In this document: positions 16,624 to 25,761 of the stretch, piece after piece
Position numbering within the stretch: position 1 is the stretch's first letter
How the letters are laid out: the number at the start of each line of letters is the position of its first letter
Origin: Microlunatus speluncae
GTDB taxonomy: Bacteria > Actinomycetota > Actinomycetes > Propionibacteriales > Propionibacteriaceae
Assembly: GCF_009299835.1 (NCBI RefSeq)
Contig: NZ_VKCZ01000006.1
Coordinates: 1 to 64,000 of the forward strand
Length of the DNA stretch: 64,000 bases
Reading direction: 5' to 3'
Program-made: the position numbers and the translations under genes
The notes under the pieces: generated by a model
Seen by the model: only the letters and a program-made list of their open reading frames with translations
What the model was told of the DNA's origin: nothing
The model's database searches: none

Positions 16624-18549
16624 ATGTCCAGAGTTGCTCGTCGACTGGCGCTCCTCGCGGCCCTGCTGCTGGCCCTGACCGGCATCGCGGTGCCGGCCGG
16701 GGCCGAACCACGGGCCGCCACCGTGACCGACCTGGGTCCGGCGTCCTCGGTCACCTCCACCGGGGTGGCCGCGCAGCTCGGCGACCTCATCTGGACCGCC
16801 ACCTCCGGGGTGTCGCCGGTCAAGGTCGGCGCCTTCGATCCCGACACCGGCCGGGTCGAGCGCACCATCGACCTGCCGTCCGGAGCCGGGGTCTGGGCGA
16901 TGGCCACCGTCGGCACCGACCTCTACGTCGGCACCTACACCCCGGGCGATCTGTACAAGATCAACACCGACAACGGCACGCTGACCAAGGTGGCCAACTT
17001 CGGCTCCTTCATCTGGTCGCTGGCCGCCGCACCGGACGGCACGATCGTGGCCGGCACCTACCCCGACGCGGGCGTGCACAGCTACGACCCGGCCACCGGC
17101 AGCACCCGCTCCTACGGCACCGTCGCCCCCGGCGAGCAGTACGTCCGCAGCATCGCCGCCGACGACCGGACGATCTATGCCGGCATCGGCTCGCACGCGA
17201 AGTTGATCACCGTCGACCGGACCAGCGGAGCCACCGCCAGCGTGCTGCCGGCCAAGTACGCCGACCGCACCTTCGTCGCCACCCTCGCCCTGGACGGAGA
17301 TCGCCTCGCCGCCGGACTGTCGCCCACCGGCACGATGTTGATCTTCGACACCGGCGATCTGAGCACTCCGGTCGAGGTGCAGTCACCGGGCGGTGATCAG
17401 TACGTGACGGCGATCAGCCACGACCCGGCGAACGGCGACATCTACTTCGCCACCCGGGCCTCCGGCACGCTCTACCGGGTGCCGGCCACCGGCGGCGAGC
17501 CGGAGCGACTCGGCCAGCCCTACGACGGCGCCTACTTCAACAACATCCTGATCGACGGCGATCAGGTCCGGGCCAGCCTGACCAGTCAGATCGTGGACTA
17601 CGACAAGGCGACCGGCACCTTCACCGGAGTTGATCTTGGCCAGGCCGGCCTGCCGCCGGCGCCCGAGCTGGCGATGCATCTCGCCGCCACCGACCGGCAG
17701 GTCCTGGTCAGCGGCAAGGCCGGCATCCAGGTCCACGACCTGCGCGCGGGCAGCAACAGCCGGGTCTTCCTGCCCGGCGAGGCCAAGACGATGACGGCGA
17801 TCGGCGACCGGCTCTATCTCGGCGTCTACACGCTGGCCCGGGTCTGGTCGATGCGGCCGGACGGCACCGACCTGACCGAGCTGGACCGGATCGAGTACGA
17901 GCAGACCCGCCCGACCGACGCCTGGTACGACCGCGGCACGCGGCAGCTCTTGATCGCCACCGAGGCCGACTACGGCAAGATCAACGGCTCCCTGGCCACC
18001 TACCGGCCCGGCGACGGGCGGCTGACCGTCCACCGCGGGATCGTGCCGAACCAGTCACTGAAGTCGATCACCGTACACAACGGCATCGCCTACCTGGGCA
18101 GCGAAACCCGCAACAGCCTCGGCACCGACCCGATCGAGAAGGAAGCCACGATCTCCCGGGTCGACCGGCGCACCGGCCGAGTCCTCGACCAGTTCGCGCC
18201 CGTGCCCGGAGCACAGCAGATCACCGACCTGATGCCGTACCAGGGCCGCGTCTACGGCACCACCGAGAAGGGCGACCTGTTCGTCCTTGATCGTTCCGGC
18301 CGGCAGGTCGCCGCCACGGTCAAGATCGGCACCGGCGCCAGCAGCCTGGTGCTGGCGGGCGACGGCCTGTACGGCACCGACGGGAAGCGGCTGTTCAAGA
18401 TCAACTCCGGCCCGACCCCGACCGTCAGCACCGTGGTCGACGGACTGGCCGCCCAGGCCTACGCCGTCGGCCTGATCGCCGCCTCCCCCGACGGCCGCAC
18501 CCTCTACACGATCAAGGGTCGCAACCTGATCGCGGTCACCAGCTTCTGA
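16624..18549 (+). CDS. Secreted beta-propeller (PQQ/YVTN-like repeat) protein
   Basis: A 641-residue exported protein. A Sec signal peptide (basic RVARRLALLAALLLALTGIAVPAGAE) ends near residue 28 with an AxA-type cleavage site. The rest is a series of about 40-50-residue beta units with repeated patterns such as IWTATSGVSPVKVGAFDPDTG, LYVGTYTPGDLYKINTDNG and IVAGTYPDAGVHSYDPATG, expected for a seven- or more-bladed propeller or two propellers. No catalytic motif is visible; it may bind or cleave a polysaccharide or act as an extracellular scaffold. ATG 16624 is preferred; GTG 16615 is in frame. A protein of the same kind is encoded at 45882-47966. Confidence 0.82.
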   Translation: MSRVARRLALLAALLLALTGIAVPAGAEPRAATVTDLGPASSVTSTGVAAQLGDLIWTATSGVSPVKVGAFDPDTGRVERTIDLPSGAGVWAMATVGTDLYVGTYTPGDLYKINTDNGTLTKVANFGSFIWSLAAAPDGTIVAGTYPDAGVHSYDPATGSTRSYGTVAPGEQYVRSIAADDRTIYAGIGSHAKLITVDRTSGATASVLPAKYADRTFVATLALDGDRLAAGLSPTGTMLIFDTGDLSTPVEVQSPGGDQYVTAISHDPANGDIYFATRASGTLYRVPATGGEPERLGQPYDGAYFNNILIDGDQVRASLTSQIVDYDKATGTFTGVDLGQAGLPPAPELAMHLAATDRQVLVSGKAGIQVHDLRAGSNSRVFLPGEAKTMTAIGDRLYLGVYTLARVWSMRPDGTDLTELDRIEYEQTRPTDAWYDRGTRQLLIATEADYGKINGSLATYRPGDGRLTVHRGIVPNQSLKSITVHNGIAYLGSETRNSLGTDPIEKEATISRVDRRTGRVLDQFAPVPGAQQITDLMPYQGRVYGTTEKGDLFVLDRSGRQVAATVKIGTGASSLVLAGDGLYGTDGKRLFKINSGPTPTVSTVVDGLAAQAYAVGLIAASPDGRTLYTIKGRNLIAVTSF

Positions 18550-18560
18550 TGATCATGGCT

Positions 18561-18673
18561 TCCTGAGCTCGCCGAAGACTCGGTTCAACCCTGCCCTTGC
18601 GTCGATTCCGGCCGTTGGGCCGCAGCGCAGGAGGGGCCTGGTCTGGTCTGCCCTTCGACAGGCTCAGGGAACG
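18561..18673. repeat. Degenerate REP-like inverted pair
   Basis: TCCTGAGCTCGCCGAAG at 18561-18577 is a diverged forward copy starting 12 bases after the stop codon at 18549. It faces a full inverse copy at 18651-18673 across a 73-base spacer. Placement beside the stop codon matches the other copies. Confidence 0.7.
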
Positions 18674-18877
18674 ATCATTGCTGCCGGTTGAGCCTTCGGG
18701 GACTTTCTTGGCACCAAGAGGGGCGGGCTCGGACGCCCGTCGGCTCCGGTCCGCCCGCTCGCGTTCCGCTGCGGCCGTTGAGTCGGCAAGGTCCGTGGCG
18801 GAGCTTGCGTCGAGAGTGGACTTTTCCACCTGAAATCGTCGAATCATCGTGGATAAGGTCACACTCGGCGCGCTCGG

Positions 18878-18901
18878 CCCTTCGACAGAGCTCAGGGAAC
18901 G
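18878..18901 (-). repeat. Variant inverse REP-like copy
   Basis: CCCTTCGACAGAGCTCAGGG-type copy with one inserted base relative to the consensus, 72 bases beyond the stop of the ABM gene. Confidence 0.75.
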
Positions 18902-18972
18902 GACACCCACGACCGACCCCGCCGGAACAGGGGATGCCACACCACAGCTCCAAGATCATCGGTGGACAGGCG

Positions 18973-19284
18973 TCAGAGTGTGCCCTGATCGGCGGTGCCG
19001 ACGGGGATCGGGGTCATCCGGGTCACGACGGTCGGCTTGGCCAACAGGCCGTTGATCCCGGCGCCGAGGATCTTCACCGCGTCGCCGGCGCCGTGGGCGT
19101 CCAGCTCCTCGGCCGAGGTCCACTTCTCGATCATCGTGATCGTGCCGTCGGCGGCGTCGTGGATGGCGTACAACTCGCAGCCGGACTCGGCGTGGACGGC
19201 CTCGATGCCGGCCCGCATCGCCTCGGCGAGCCGATCCTTGGCTCCCTCGACCGGGTGGAAGACGGCGGTGACGACGACGGTCAT
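18973..19284 (-). CDS. ABM-domain monooxygenase-like protein
   Basis: A 103-residue single-domain protein of the antibiotic biosynthesis monooxygenase fold (dimeric ferredoxin-like). Supporting patterns are VVVTAVFHPVEGAKDRLAEAM, then SGCELYAIHDAADGTITMIEKWTSAEELDAH, the usual strand-helix order with the E-x-W motif. Relatives include YgiN-type quinol monooxygenases and stress proteins; whether this one is catalytic cannot be told. The start is ATG 19284. It is divergent from the Opp-type importer at 19465 but no functional link is evident. Confidence 0.85.
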   Translation of the reverse strand: MTVVVTAVFHPVEGAKDRLAEAMRAGIEAVHAESGCELYAIHDAADGTITMIEKWTSAEELDAHGAGDAVKILGAGINGLLAKPTVVTRMTPIPVGTADQGTL

Positions 19285-19393
19285 GGCACTCCTCGATGAT
19301 TGGCGGACGCGGGCCGATTATGGCTCATCGCGGTGTGCCACGTCGGCAGGCCCCGGGCCAAATATCAATCTGCATGCAAACGGTCGAGTCCCA

Positions 19394-19430
19394 TTGACAC
19401 CGAACCGGTTAAGTGATGGGTTGTCCTCAC
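19394..19430 (+). promoter_or_regulatory. Possible promoter/operator of the Opp-type importer
   Basis: A perfect -35-like TTGACA (19394-19399) is followed by an 8-bp palindrome AACCGGTT (19403-19410) within the spacer; the matching -10 is weak. It lies about 65 bases before the substrate-binding protein start. A repressor bound to the palindrome would block RNA polymerase. No adjacent regulator gene is present, so the regulator is unknown. Confidence 0.35.
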
Positions 19431-19464
19431 TCGCACCAATGTTGCCCGAGGGGGAAGGACGACG

Positions 19465-21279
19465 ATGACCGAACCGAAGAACCACACAGGTGTGGATCTC
19501 AACTCCTGGGGGTCTTCCATGGAGTCCAGTCGACGCCGGTTCCTGGCCATGGCCGGGCTCACCGCCGGCGGAGCGGCCGTCGGCATCGGCGCCGCTGGCT
19601 GCGGTACGGCACAGACCGGAAACCGACCTGGCGGAGAGCAGAGCCGGGGCCGCCCCGGAGCGTCCGGGGAGACCTTCTTCGTGGCCGGCTTCCAGTGGGG
19701 CCCGCCGAACAACTTCAATCCGCTCGGCCCGTCGCCCGCGTGGCCGTGCGGCAACGCGCAGATCCAGCTGATCTACGAAACCCTGCTCCGGTTCAACATG
19801 CTGGACGGCAGCCTGCAGCCCGGCCTCGGGGCCGAGCTCAAGGAGGTCGACGGGCAGACGCTCGACGTGCCGCTGCAGGAGGGCACCAAGTGGCAGGACG
19901 GCTCGGAACTCACAGCCGAGGACGTCGTGTTCACCTTCGAGCTGGCCAAGGACAACGAGCTCAGCTACTCCAACGTCTGGGAATACCTGGAGTCGGTGAC
20001 CGCGACGGATCCGCGGACGATCCAGTTCAAGGCCAAGTCCAATCCGCTGAACCTGCTGCCGATCCGCAACGCGCTGGCCACCACACTGATCCTGCCCAAG
20101 GCGGTCTGGAGCAAGCTGGACGCCAAGAAGCTGCAGACCGACACCAACCTGAAGCCGATCGGCAGCGGCCCGTTCACGATCGACAAGGCCGACCAGACCC
20201 AGATCAACCTGGCCCGCTTCGACGACTACTGGGGCAAGGCGCTGTACGGCACCCCGGCGATGACCACGATCAACCACCCGATCTTCCGGTCCAACAACGA
20301 CGGCGACCTCAAGCTGGAGAGCGGCGAGATCGACGCCAGCCAGCAGTTCACCGCCCAGATCTGGAAGATGTGGGAGAAGGGCAAGCCGGTCGGCACCTGG
20401 CTGAAGGAGAAGCCCTACTACCTGCCGGGCAACACGCCGCTGCTGCAGATCAACAATAAGGTCAAGGGCCTGGACAACCCGCTGGTCCGGCGCGCGATCG
20501 CGTTCGCCATCGACACCCCGAACATCGCCGCGACGGCCATGTCGGACTACTCCGACCCGGCCAACGCGAGCCTGATCCTGCCGACCGGTTACGAGGAGAA
20601 GTTCTACGACCAGGCGGCGGTCGACTCCCAGGGCTGGAAGTACGATCCCGACAAGGCGGTCGAGATCCTGGAGGGCGAGCTCAAGGCCAAGAAGGGCTCC
20701 GACGGCATCTACGAACTGCCGGACGGGACCCGGCTCGGCCCGTGGACCATGATCACCCCGACCGGCTGGTCCGACTGGCAGACTGCCTGCGAGGTGACGG
20801 TGAAGAGCCTCAAGGCGGTCGGCATGGATGTCGCCACCGAATTCCCACAGGCACCCCAAGTGACGTCGAAGATGCAGAACGGCGACTTCGAGCTGGCCTG
20901 CTGGAGCGCCTCCGGGGTCAGCCCGGCCAGCCCGTGGTCGCGGTTCCGGGATCTGATGGATTCCCGCGGCGCCGCTCCGCTCGGCAAGACCACCTTCTTC
21001 AACTTCATCCGGTTCTCCGATCCCGCCGTGCCCGGCCTGCTCGACCAGGCCGGCGCCGCGACCAGCGACGAGGAACGTCGCACGGTCTATCAGCAGCTGG
21101 ATGCGATCTTCCGGGAGAAGGTGCCGGCGGTGCCGCTGATGTATCGGCCGCTGGAGTTCTACGAGTTCAACGAGACCAACTGGACCGGCTTCCCGACCTC
21201 GGAGAACGCCTTCGCGCCACCGATGTGGCAGGGGGCCGGCATCCAATGGTTGTTCAAGCTCAAGAAGGTGGGCACCTAG
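19465..21279 (+). CDS. Opp-type ABC importer substrate-binding lipoprotein
   Basis: A 604-residue SBP_bac_5 protein. Residues 20-46 carry a twin-arginine leader (SRRRFLAMAGLTAGG) and lipobox GAAGC with Cys46, so it is a lipid-anchored extracellular receptor. The mature part shows the family order: FQWGPPNNFNPLG, ETLLRFN, WQDGSELTAEDVVFTFELAKD, VRRAIAFAIDTPNI and VPLMYRPLEFYEF. Family members bind oligopeptides or, often in actinobacteria, cello- or xylo-oligosaccharides; I cannot choose between these. A strong Shine-Dalgarno (GAGGGGGAAGGA) precedes ATG 19465. It is the first gene of a five-gene operon that continues to 24871. Confidence 0.92.
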   Translation: MTEPKNHTGVDLNSWGSSMESSRRRFLAMAGLTAGGAAVGIGAAGCGTAQTGNRPGGEQSRGRPGASGETFFVAGFQWGPPNNFNPLGPSPAWPCGNAQIQLIYETLLRFNMLDGSLQPGLGAELKEVDGQTLDVPLQEGTKWQDGSELTAEDVVFTFELAKDNELSYSNVWEYLESVTATDPRTIQFKAKSNPLNLLPIRNALATTLILPKAVWSKLDAKKLQTDTNLKPIGSGPFTIDKADQTQINLARFDDYWGKALYGTPAMTTINHPIFRSNNDGDLKLESGEIDASQQFTAQIWKMWEKGKPVGTWLKEKPYYLPGNTPLLQINNKVKGLDNPLVRRAIAFAIDTPNIAATAMSDYSDPANASLILPTGYEEKFYDQAAVDSQGWKYDPDKAVEILEGELKAKKGSDGIYELPDGTRLGPWTMITPTGWSDWQTACEVTVKSLKAVGMDVATEFPQAPQVTSKMQNGDFELACWSASGVSPASPWSRFRDLMDSRGAAPLGKTTFFNFIRFSDPAVPGLLDQAGAATSDEERRTVYQQLDAIFREKVPAVPLMYRPLEFYEFNETNWTGFPTSENAFAPPMWQGAGIQWLFKLKKVGT

Positions 21280-21298
21280 GCCTCGGGGAACTCAGTTC

Positions 21299-22309
21299 AT
21301 GGTCTTCGCCCGCTATCTGGGCCGCAAGGTGCTCTGGTACCTGCTCGCCCTGGTCGTCGCGCTGCTGCTCAACTTCCTGCTGCCCCGGCTGATCCCGGGC
21401 AACCCGGTTGACGCGATCGTCAGCCAGTTGGCCCGGGGCGGCGGCACCAGTGGTGATCAGATGCGCATCATCCACGAGCACTTCATGGCCGAGTTCGGCC
21501 TGAACGAGCCGATGTGGAAGCAATTCTTCATCTATCTGGGCCAACTGGCCCAGGGCAACCTGGGCACGTCGTTCGCGCAGTACCCGGCGCCGGTGAACAA
21601 GCTGATCGGGGACGCTCTGCCGTGGAGCATCGTGATCCAGCTGCCGGCGATCCTGATCGGCTGGATCGTCGGCAACGCCCTCGGTGCGATCGCCGCCTTC
21701 AAGGGCGGCGGCTTCGACCGGGGCGCGTTCCTCGGCTCGCTGTTCCTGTCCAGCCTGCCGTACTACTGCCTGGCGATCCTGCTGCAGTACATCGTCGGCG
21801 TCACGCTCGGCATCATGCCGATCAGCGGGGCCTACTCGCTCGGGCTGTCACCGGAGCTGTCGTTCGCCTTCTTCGGTGACGCGATCACCTACTTCTGGTT
21901 ACCGTTCTGGTCGCTGGTGTTGATCTTCGTCGGCGGCCAGGCGATCGGGATGCGGTCGATGGCCATCTACGAGCTCGGCTCCGACTACGTGAACTACGGT
22001 CGCGGCCTGGGTCTGCGGGATTCGACCATCGTCCGCTACATCTTCCGGAACGCGATGCTGCCGCAGATCACCGGGCTGGCGCTGTCGATCGGCGGCATGA
22101 TCGGCGGCGCGCTGATCACCGAGCTGGTGTTCAACTACCCCGGCCTCGGCACCCTGTTGTTCAACGCGATCAGCCAGGGAGACTATCCGGTGATCCAGTC
22201 GATCACCCTGTTGATCACGCTGGCCGTGCTCGGCGCGAACTTCTGTGTCGAGATCGCGTACGGCATCATCGATCCCCGGATCCGGGCAGCTCAGAGTGGT
22301 GACCGCTGA
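21299..22309 (+). CDS. Opp-type ABC importer permease (DppB/OppB-like)
   Basis: A 336-residue inner membrane permease with six helices. The N-terminus RKVLWYLLALVVALLLNFLLPRLIPGNPVDAI is the classic OppB start. The coupling loop is NYGRGLGLRDSTIVRYIFRNAMLPQITGLA, followed by GGALITELVFNYPGLGTLLFNAI. Together with the next gene it forms the membrane pore. Its TGA overlaps the next ATG by one base (TGATG at 22307-22311), so translation is coupled. Confidence 0.93.
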   Translation: MVFARYLGRKVLWYLLALVVALLLNFLLPRLIPGNPVDAIVSQLARGGGTSGDQMRIIHEHFMAEFGLNEPMWKQFFIYLGQLAQGNLGTSFAQYPAPVNKLIGDALPWSIVIQLPAILIGWIVGNALGAIAAFKGGGFDRGAFLGSLFLSSLPYYCLAILLQYIVGVTLGIMPISGAYSLGLSPELSFAFFGDAITYFWLPFWSLVLIFVGGQAIGMRSMAIYELGSDYVNYGRGLGLRDSTIVRYIFRNAMLPQITGLALSIGGMIGGALITELVFNYPGLGTLLFNAISQGDYPVIQSITLLITLAVLGANFCVEIAYGIIDPRIRAAQSGDR

Positions 22310-23211
22310 TGAGAGCCGTGAACTTCACTCCCCGCTTCTGGTTCGCCAGCGTGCTGATCGGGCTGACCATTCTGATCGGCCTGTTCGGTCCGTTGATCAT
22401 CCAGACCGACCCGAACCAGGTCATCGGCGGTCTCTACGATCCACCCCAGGGCTTCGGCCCGCTGTTGCTCGGCACCGACAACGAGGGCCAGAGCGTGATC
22501 GCCAATCTGGTCTACGGCACCCGGACCTCGTTGATCGTCGGGCTGCTGGCCGGCTCGCTGGCCACCGCGATCGGTCTGATCATCGGCCTGATCGCCGGCT
22601 ACCGCGGCGGCTGGGTGGACGACATCCTGATGGGCGCGACCAACATCGCGCTGGCCATCCCCGGCATCGTCGTGGTGATCTTGCTGTCGATCGCACTGAG
22701 CAACCGCTCGATCCTCACCCTCGCACTGGTGATCGGGGTGACCGGCTGGCCGTGGACGGCCCGGGCGGTCCGGGCCCAGGCGACCAGCGTGCGGACCCGG
22801 GAACACATCGACGTCGCCCGGCTCTCCGGCGCGCGGTTCTGGTCGATCCTCGGCTGGGATGTGCTGCCCTACCTGCTCAGCTACGTCGTGATGGCGTTCG
22901 TGCTCCAGGTGTCCGGGGCGATCCTGGCCGAGTCGGCCCTCAGCCTGCTCGGCCTCGGCCCGGCCGGCGGCACGGTCAGCCTCGGCCTGATGCTCTATTG
23001 GTCACTGACCTGGGGGGCGGTGCGCAACAACTACTGGTTCGCGTTCATCCCGCCGACCGTGATGTTGTCGATCGTGGCGTTCTCGCTCTTGATGTTGCAG
23101 TCCAGCCTGGACGAGGTGTTCAATCCGCGGTTGCGCCGCGGCCGGGCGCGACGGCGGCGCAGCATGCAGGAGAAGGAAGCGGCACTCCCCGTGGAAGGGC
23201 CGCCGAAATGA
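22309..23211 (+). CDS. Opp-type ABC importer permease (DppC/OppC-like)
   Basis: A 300-residue permease with six helices. LLGTDNEGQSVIANLVYGTRTSLIVGLLAG is the OppC signature, and REHIDVARLSGARFWSILGWDVLPYLLSYV is the coupling loop contacting the ATPases. The C-terminal arginine-rich tail (RRGRARRRRSMQEKEAA) is cytoplasmic. It overlaps the following ATPase gene by four bases (ATGA at 23208). Confidence 0.93.
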   Translation: MRAVNFTPRFWFASVLIGLTILIGLFGPLIIQTDPNQVIGGLYDPPQGFGPLLLGTDNEGQSVIANLVYGTRTSLIVGLLAGSLATAIGLIIGLIAGYRGGWVDDILMGATNIALAIPGIVVVILLSIALSNRSILTLALVIGVTGWPWTARAVRAQATSVRTREHIDVARLSGARFWSILGWDVLPYLLSYVVMAFVLQVSGAILAESALSLLGLGPAGGTVSLGLMLYWSLTWGAVRNNYWFAFIPPTVMLSIVAFSLLMLQSSLDEVFNPRLRRGRARRRRSMQEKEAALPVEGPPK

Positions 23212-24074
23212 CCTCACTGCTGTTGAAGGCCGAGAACATCCACGGCGTCTATCGTTCCGGCAGCGCGGAGTTGCACGCTGTTGATCATGTCTCGCTGACC
23301 CTGGACGAGGGCGAGGTGCTCGGGCTGGCCGGCGAATCCGGCAGCGGCAAGTCGACCCTGGGCTCGATCATCTCGCTCACCGCCCGTCCGCCCCTGTATG
23401 TCGACGACGGCAAGCTGGAGATCGACGGCAAGGAGCTGATGCTGGACGGATCCCAGCGGATCCCCCGGACTTGGCGCGGATCGGTGGTGTCGATGCTGCC
23501 GCAGGGCGCGATGAACTCGATCAGCCCGACCATGCGGGTCCGTGATCTCGTCGTCGACGTGGTCAAGGCCCATGATCGATCGGTCAAGAAGTCGGAGGCG
23601 ATCGATCTGGCCCGGGACCGGTTCGAGACCCTCGGGCTGCCGGTCCGGGCGCTGGACGCCTATCCGCACCAGCTGTCCGGCGGGATGAAGCAGCGGACCG
23701 TGACCGTGATCTCGACGCTGCTCAACCCGCGGATCCTGATCGCCGACGAGCCGACCTCGGCGCTGGACGTGACGTCGCAGAAGGCATTGATCGACATGCT
23801 GCAGGACATGCTGGAGAAGAAGATCATGTCCGGCGTCATCTTCATCACCCATGATCTTCCCGTGTTGCGTACGGTCTCGAACCGGTTGTCGATCATGTAT
23901 CGCGGCCAGATCGTCGAGACCGGCAACACGGGCGAGATGGTGGACGACCCGCAGCATCCGTACACCCGGGCCCTGCTCGGCTCGGTCCTGGTCCCGGAGC
24001 CGCGCTATCGCAAGCTCCGGATCGAGGGGATGAAGGGCTTCGAGGACGCACCGACCACCGGGAGGACGTCATGA
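23208..24074 (+). CDS. Opp-type ABC importer ATPase (DppD/OppD-like)
   Basis: A 288-residue ATPase. Walker A is GESGSGKST, the signature is HQLSGGMKQRTV, Walker B is ILIADEPTSALD, and the H-loop is FITHDLPVLRTVSNRLSIMYRGQIVETG. The C-terminal HPYTRALLGSVL is the oligopeptide ATPase extension. ATG 23208 is chosen for the four-base overlap and normal N-terminus; the frame is open upstream to 22245 but that part is an artefact of the permease. It works as a heterodimer with the next ATPase. Confidence 0.92.
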   Translation: MTSLLLKAENIHGVYRSGSAELHAVDHVSLTLDEGEVLGLAGESGSGKSTLGSIISLTARPPLYVDDGKLEIDGKELMLDGSQRIPRTWRGSVVSMLPQGAMNSISPTMRVRDLVVDVVKAHDRSVKKSEAIDLARDRFETLGLPVRALDAYPHQLSGGMKQRTVTVISTLLNPRILIADEPTSALDVTSQKALIDMLQDMLEKKIMSGVIFITHDLPVLRTVSNRLSIMYRGQIVETGNTGEMVDDPQHPYTRALLGSVLVPEPRYRKLRIEGMKGFEDAPTTGRTS

Positions 24075-24871
24075 CCGCCGTGGAACCATCGGCACCGGAT
24101 GCCGGCACCGACATCTTCGCCGCGGAGCGGATCAGCCGGGTCTTCGGCACGGGCCGCAACGCCGTGACCGCGGTCGACGGCGTCAGCTTCGTGCTCAAGG
24201 AGAAGGCGATCACGACGATCGTCGGCGAGAGCGGCTCCGGGAAGTCGACCATCGCCCGGATGGTGCTCGGGCTGCTGCCGGTGAGTTCGGGCACGATGAG
24301 CTTCGACGGCCGGGACGTGACGACCCTGTCGTCGACCGCGCGGATCGCGTACTGGCGCGATGTCCAGGCCGTCTTCCAGGACCCGTTCTCCGCCTTCAAC
24401 CAGTTCTTCACCGTGCGCCGGCTGCTCAACCGGTCGCTGCGGATGCTGGACAAGGTGTCGGCGAAGGAGCGGCTGGAGGAGGCGCTGGGCCACGTCGACA
24501 TGGGCCTGGACGTGCTCGACCGGTTCCCGCACCAGCTCTCCGGCGGGCAGCGGCAGCGGATCATGATCGCCCGCGCGCTGATGCTCCGGCCCCGGCTGCT
24601 GGTCGCCGACGAGGCGACCTCGATGCTGGACGCGTCACTCCGGGTCAACATCCTGAACGTGCTCACCGACCTGCGTGATCAACTGGGAATGACCGTCCTG
24701 TTCATCACCCACGACATCGGCCAGGCCTGTTATATCGCCGACAAGGTGCTGGTGATGGAGAACGGCGTGCTGGTCGAGCAGGGCCCGACCGACGACGTGA
24801 TCTTCAACCCGCAACACGAATACACCCAGCGCCTCCTGGCCGACGTCCCCCGCCTGCACGAATCCGCCTGA
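24071..24871 (+). CDS. Opp-type ABC importer ATPase (DppF/OppF-like)
   Basis: A 266-residue ATPase with Walker A GESGSGKST, signature HQLSGGQRQRIMIARAL, Walker B LLVADEATSMLD and switch FITHDIGQACYIADKVLVMENGVLVEQG. Walker B has EAT where most ABC ATPases have EPT; this is a known variant of the OppF side. HEYTQRLLADVPRLH ends the protein. It closes the five-gene operon, and a REP-like inverted pair starts 8 bases after its stop codon, consistent with a transcript 3' end. Confidence 0.92.
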   Translation: MTAVEPSAPDAGTDIFAAERISRVFGTGRNAVTAVDGVSFVLKEKAITTIVGESGSGKSTIARMVLGLLPVSSGTMSFDGRDVTTLSSTARIAYWRDVQAVFQDPFSAFNQFFTVRRLLNRSLRMLDKVSAKERLEEALGHVDMGLDVLDRFPHQLSGGQRQRIMIARALMLRPRLLVADEATSMLDASLRVNILNVLTDLRDQLGMTVLFITHDIGQACYIADKVLVMENGVLVEQGPTDDVIFNPQHEYTQRLLADVPRLHESA

Positions 24872-24878
24872 TCTTGGT

Positions 24879-24942
24879 CGTTCCCTGAGCCTGTCGAAGG
24901 GCAGAGGCGATGGGGCCCGCCCTTCGACAGGCTCAGGGAACG
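24879..24942. repeat. REP-like inverted repeat pair between convergent genes
   Basis: Two full 23-bp copies face each other (24879-24901 and 24920-24942) with an 18-base spacer. They are 8 bases from the stop of the plus-strand ATPase gene and 8 bases from the stop of the minus-strand DUF899 gene. This symmetric placement suggests a shared bidirectional terminator or 3' end stabiliser. Confidence 0.88.
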
Positions 24943-24949
24943 GAACAAG

Positions 24950-25678
24950 CTAGCTGAGGTCGTCGGAGTGGCCGGCTTCGATCCGCGACCATTGGGCGGT
25001 CGGACGGCCGTTCAGCCGGAACTGTTCGCCGGCGGTCTGGTACGGCTGCGGCCAGCCGGCCGGCGAATCCTCCCAGGCCTCCTGGCGGCCGTACACGGTG
25101 AGGTCGAGCAGGCTGTAGCTGTTTGCTCCGGCCTCGGTGCCGCGGTCGCCGGTCCAGCTGGTTTGGAACACCCGGTCCCCGTCGCGCACGTAGCAGGCAT
25201 AGCCGCCGAACCCGAGGTCCCCGAGCAGGGCCTGTTCGGAGTCACGGGCGGAATACCAGGGCATGGTCCAGCCCATGAAGTCCCGGTATTTCGAGGTCTC
25301 CGGATAGGAGCCCGCGCAGAAGGTCGCGTAGGTGACATCGCGGGAGTGCAGGTAGGAAAGCTCTAGGGCGTGCCCGGTGAAGAACGTGCAGCCCTCGCAC
25401 TGGTCCGCCGCGGGCCTTCCGTGATGCCACATGTGGTAGTAGACGATCAGTTGCTTGCGGCCCTCGAAGGTCTCGATCAGCGACACCTCGCCGTCGGGTC
25501 CGATGACCGGGATCGACGCGTCGACCTCGACCATGGGCAGCCGGCGCCGGGCTGCGGCGATCGCGTCGCCCTCGCGGGTGTGGGCCTTCTCCCGGACCAG
25601 CAGCCGGTCCGCCTCGGCCTGCCAGGTCGCGCGGTCGACGACCTCGGGTAGCGGATTGGCGTCGTTGCGCTCCGTCAT
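24950..25678 (-). CDS. DUF899 thioredoxin-like protein
   Basis: A 242-residue soluble protein. The N-terminal helix region (VDRATWQAEADRLLVREKAHTREGDAIAAARRRLPMVEVD) and the thioredoxin-like core with LIVYYHMWHHGRPAADQCEGCTFFTGHA are specific to DUF899, in which the single C-x-x-C-like pair (C-E-G-C) may be redox active. The family is common in actinobacteria and proteobacteria and has no established substrate. The start is ATG 25678. A GCGCGGA/TCCGCGC hairpin lies just upstream. Confidence 0.88.
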   Translation of the reverse strand: MTERNDANPLPEVVDRATWQAEADRLLVREKAHTREGDAIAAARRRLPMVEVDASIPVIGPDGEVSLIETFEGRKQLIVYYHMWHHGRPAADQCEGCTFFTGHALELSYLHSRDVTYATFCAGSYPETSKYRDFMGWTMPWYSARDSEQALLGDLGFGGYACYVRDGDRVFQTSWTGDRGTEAGANSYSLLDLTVYGRQEAWEDSPAGWPQPYQTAGEQFRLNGRPTAQWSRIEAGHSDDLS

Positions 25679-25700
25679 GCTTGCCCTTCTCTCGGTTCGA

Positions 25701-25717
25701 GCGCGGACGTTCCGCGC
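25701..25717. promoter_or_regulatory. Short palindrome upstream of the DUF899 gene
   Basis: GCGCGGA-CGT-TCCGCGC, a perfect 7-bp inverted repeat with a 3-base centre, 23 bases upstream of the DUF899 start. It could be an operator or a small hairpin. Confidence 0.4.
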
Positions 25718-25761
25718 CGTCGACTGGGTAGACCCGCCGGACCCACGAGACTCATCGGCCG

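Larger units (their letters stand above)
18550..18972. other. 423-bp intergenic region with repeats, no gene seen
   Basis: Between the secreted propeller gene and the convergent ABM gene I find no credible coding frame. It contains a degenerate forward REP-like copy (18561-18577), an inverse copy (18651-18673) and a further inverse, slightly altered copy (18878-18901). A stretch around 18591-18640 resembles the right end of element A (2801-2870) in order and composition. A small GTGGA/TCCAC hairpin lies near 18818-18831. Short frames on both strands look like shadows. Confidence 0.65.

Noticed and set aside
15282-17396. A 704-codon plus-strand frame opposite the ligase and overlapping the propeller
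   Set aside because: Antisense to a well-supported DNA ligase and rich in Arg/Gln/Pro with no domain signature.
19318-21246. A 642-codon minus-strand frame opposite the Opp-type receptor
   Set aside because: Shadow of the receptor gene; the real gene has a lipoprotein leader and a strong ribosome site.
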